DNA from: DAOUFU01 sp034429275
GTDB taxonomy: Bacteria > Chloroflexota > Anaerolineae > Aggregatilineales > Aggregatilineaceae
Length of the DNA stretch: 5,501 nucleotides
Reading direction: 5' to 3'
Assembly: GCA_034429275.1 (NCBI GenBank)
Contig: DAOUFU010000249.1
Coordinates: 1-5,501 of the forward strand
A program made the translations under genes and the position numbers. Under the pieces are notes generated by a model, which was not told the origin of the DNA, searched no databases, and saw only the letters and a list, made by a program, of their open reading frames with translations. This document shows positions 5,401 to 5,501 of the stretch, piece after piece (position 1 is the stretch's first letter; the number at the start of each line of letters is the position of its first letter).

Positions 5401-5501
5401 GGCCTCACCCCCGCGCGGCCCAAACCGGGCCGCTCCGCCCCCTCTCCGAAAATTTTCGGAGAGGGGGCAGACCAAGCGCCTCCAAAAGGCGCGCAGGTCG
5501 G
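5401..5501 (-). repeat. Right, inverted copy of the three-hairpin repeat
   Basis: This is the reverse-complement partner of 2-103. Its three stem-loops are 5415-5433 (7-bp stem, 5-nt loop), 5437-5468 (perfect palindrome identical to the left one) and 5476-5492 (6-bp stem, 5-nt loop). The bases that differ from the left copy fall almost entirely in or next to the loops of the two outer hairpins, so the stems are kept. Similarity begins exactly at GGCCTC (5401) and there is none just inside it. Confidence 0.9.
5437..5468. repeat. Perfect 32-nt palindrome in right repeat
   Basis: Same sequence as 36-67 and perfectly self-complementary, so it reads identically on both strands. No mutation separates the two copies over 32 bp, whereas the outer hairpin loops do differ. 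This points to strong constraint, gene conversion or recent dispersal. Confidence 0.9.

Noticed and set aside
5211..5423. 70-codon minus-strand frame upstream of the YcxB-like gene
   Set aside because: It starts in the repeat, reads through the promoter region and overlaps the real start codon. Its translation looks random.
2..5501. Classical insertion sequence or composite transposon
   Set aside because: No transposase, recombinase or integrase is encoded between the repeats. Target-site duplications cannot be checked because the outer edges coincide with the window ends.
1..5501. CRISPR array, tRNA or rRNA gene
   Set aside because: No regularly spaced direct repeats, cloverleaf-like segments or conserved rRNA stretches were seen on either strand.

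Overview
The window is GC-rich bacterial DNA. It holds four genes, all read on the minus strand, and is bounded by two copies of a roughly 100-bp repeat in inverted orientation. I favour a member of the Chloroflexota (Anaerolineae-like) because of the high GC, the Hanks-type kinase fused to a sugar-binding-protein sensor, and intergenic palindromes of the 'cctcaccccc... ccctctcc...ggagaggg' type. No rRNA, tRNA or universal marker is present, so this placement is an inference of moderate confidence.

Layout in the direction of transcription (right to left). 5401-5501: inverted copy of the three-hairpin repeat. 5215-5400: intergenic leader with a consensus TATAAT. 4645-5211: small two-helix membrane protein with a YcxB-like C-terminal domain. 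2558-4564: transmembrane Ser/Thr protein kinase with an RbsB-like extracellular domain. 1326-2492: alpha/beta hydrolase of the HSL/BD-FAE type with N-terminal membrane segments, whose nucleophilic serine is replaced by alanine. 328-1140 (possibly from 1182): helical-looking protein made of two tandem copies of a ~120-residue unit, which I do not recognise. 104-327: non-coding, with a plus-strand terminator-like hairpin. 2-103: the other repeat copy.

The genes share a strand and are separated by about 65-185 bp rather than overlapping. Each has its own candidate promoter or leader, with a perfect -10 hexamer for the first and third. They look like a co-directional cluster of partly independent units rather than one tight operon. 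The clearest function is at the kinase: an intact catalytic domain inside the cell, one membrane helix, and an extracellular ribose-binding-protein-like domain with its main sugar-contact residues apparently in place. This would be a one-protein sugar sensor that signals by phosphorylation. Two neighbours are also predicted membrane proteins. Whether any is a substrate or partner of the kinase cannot be told from the sequence.

The points most worth a second look are the structured inverted repeats that bracket the cluster, the missing nucleophile in an otherwise intact hydrolase, the kinase/sugar-binding fusion, and the gap-free internal duplication in the last protein.
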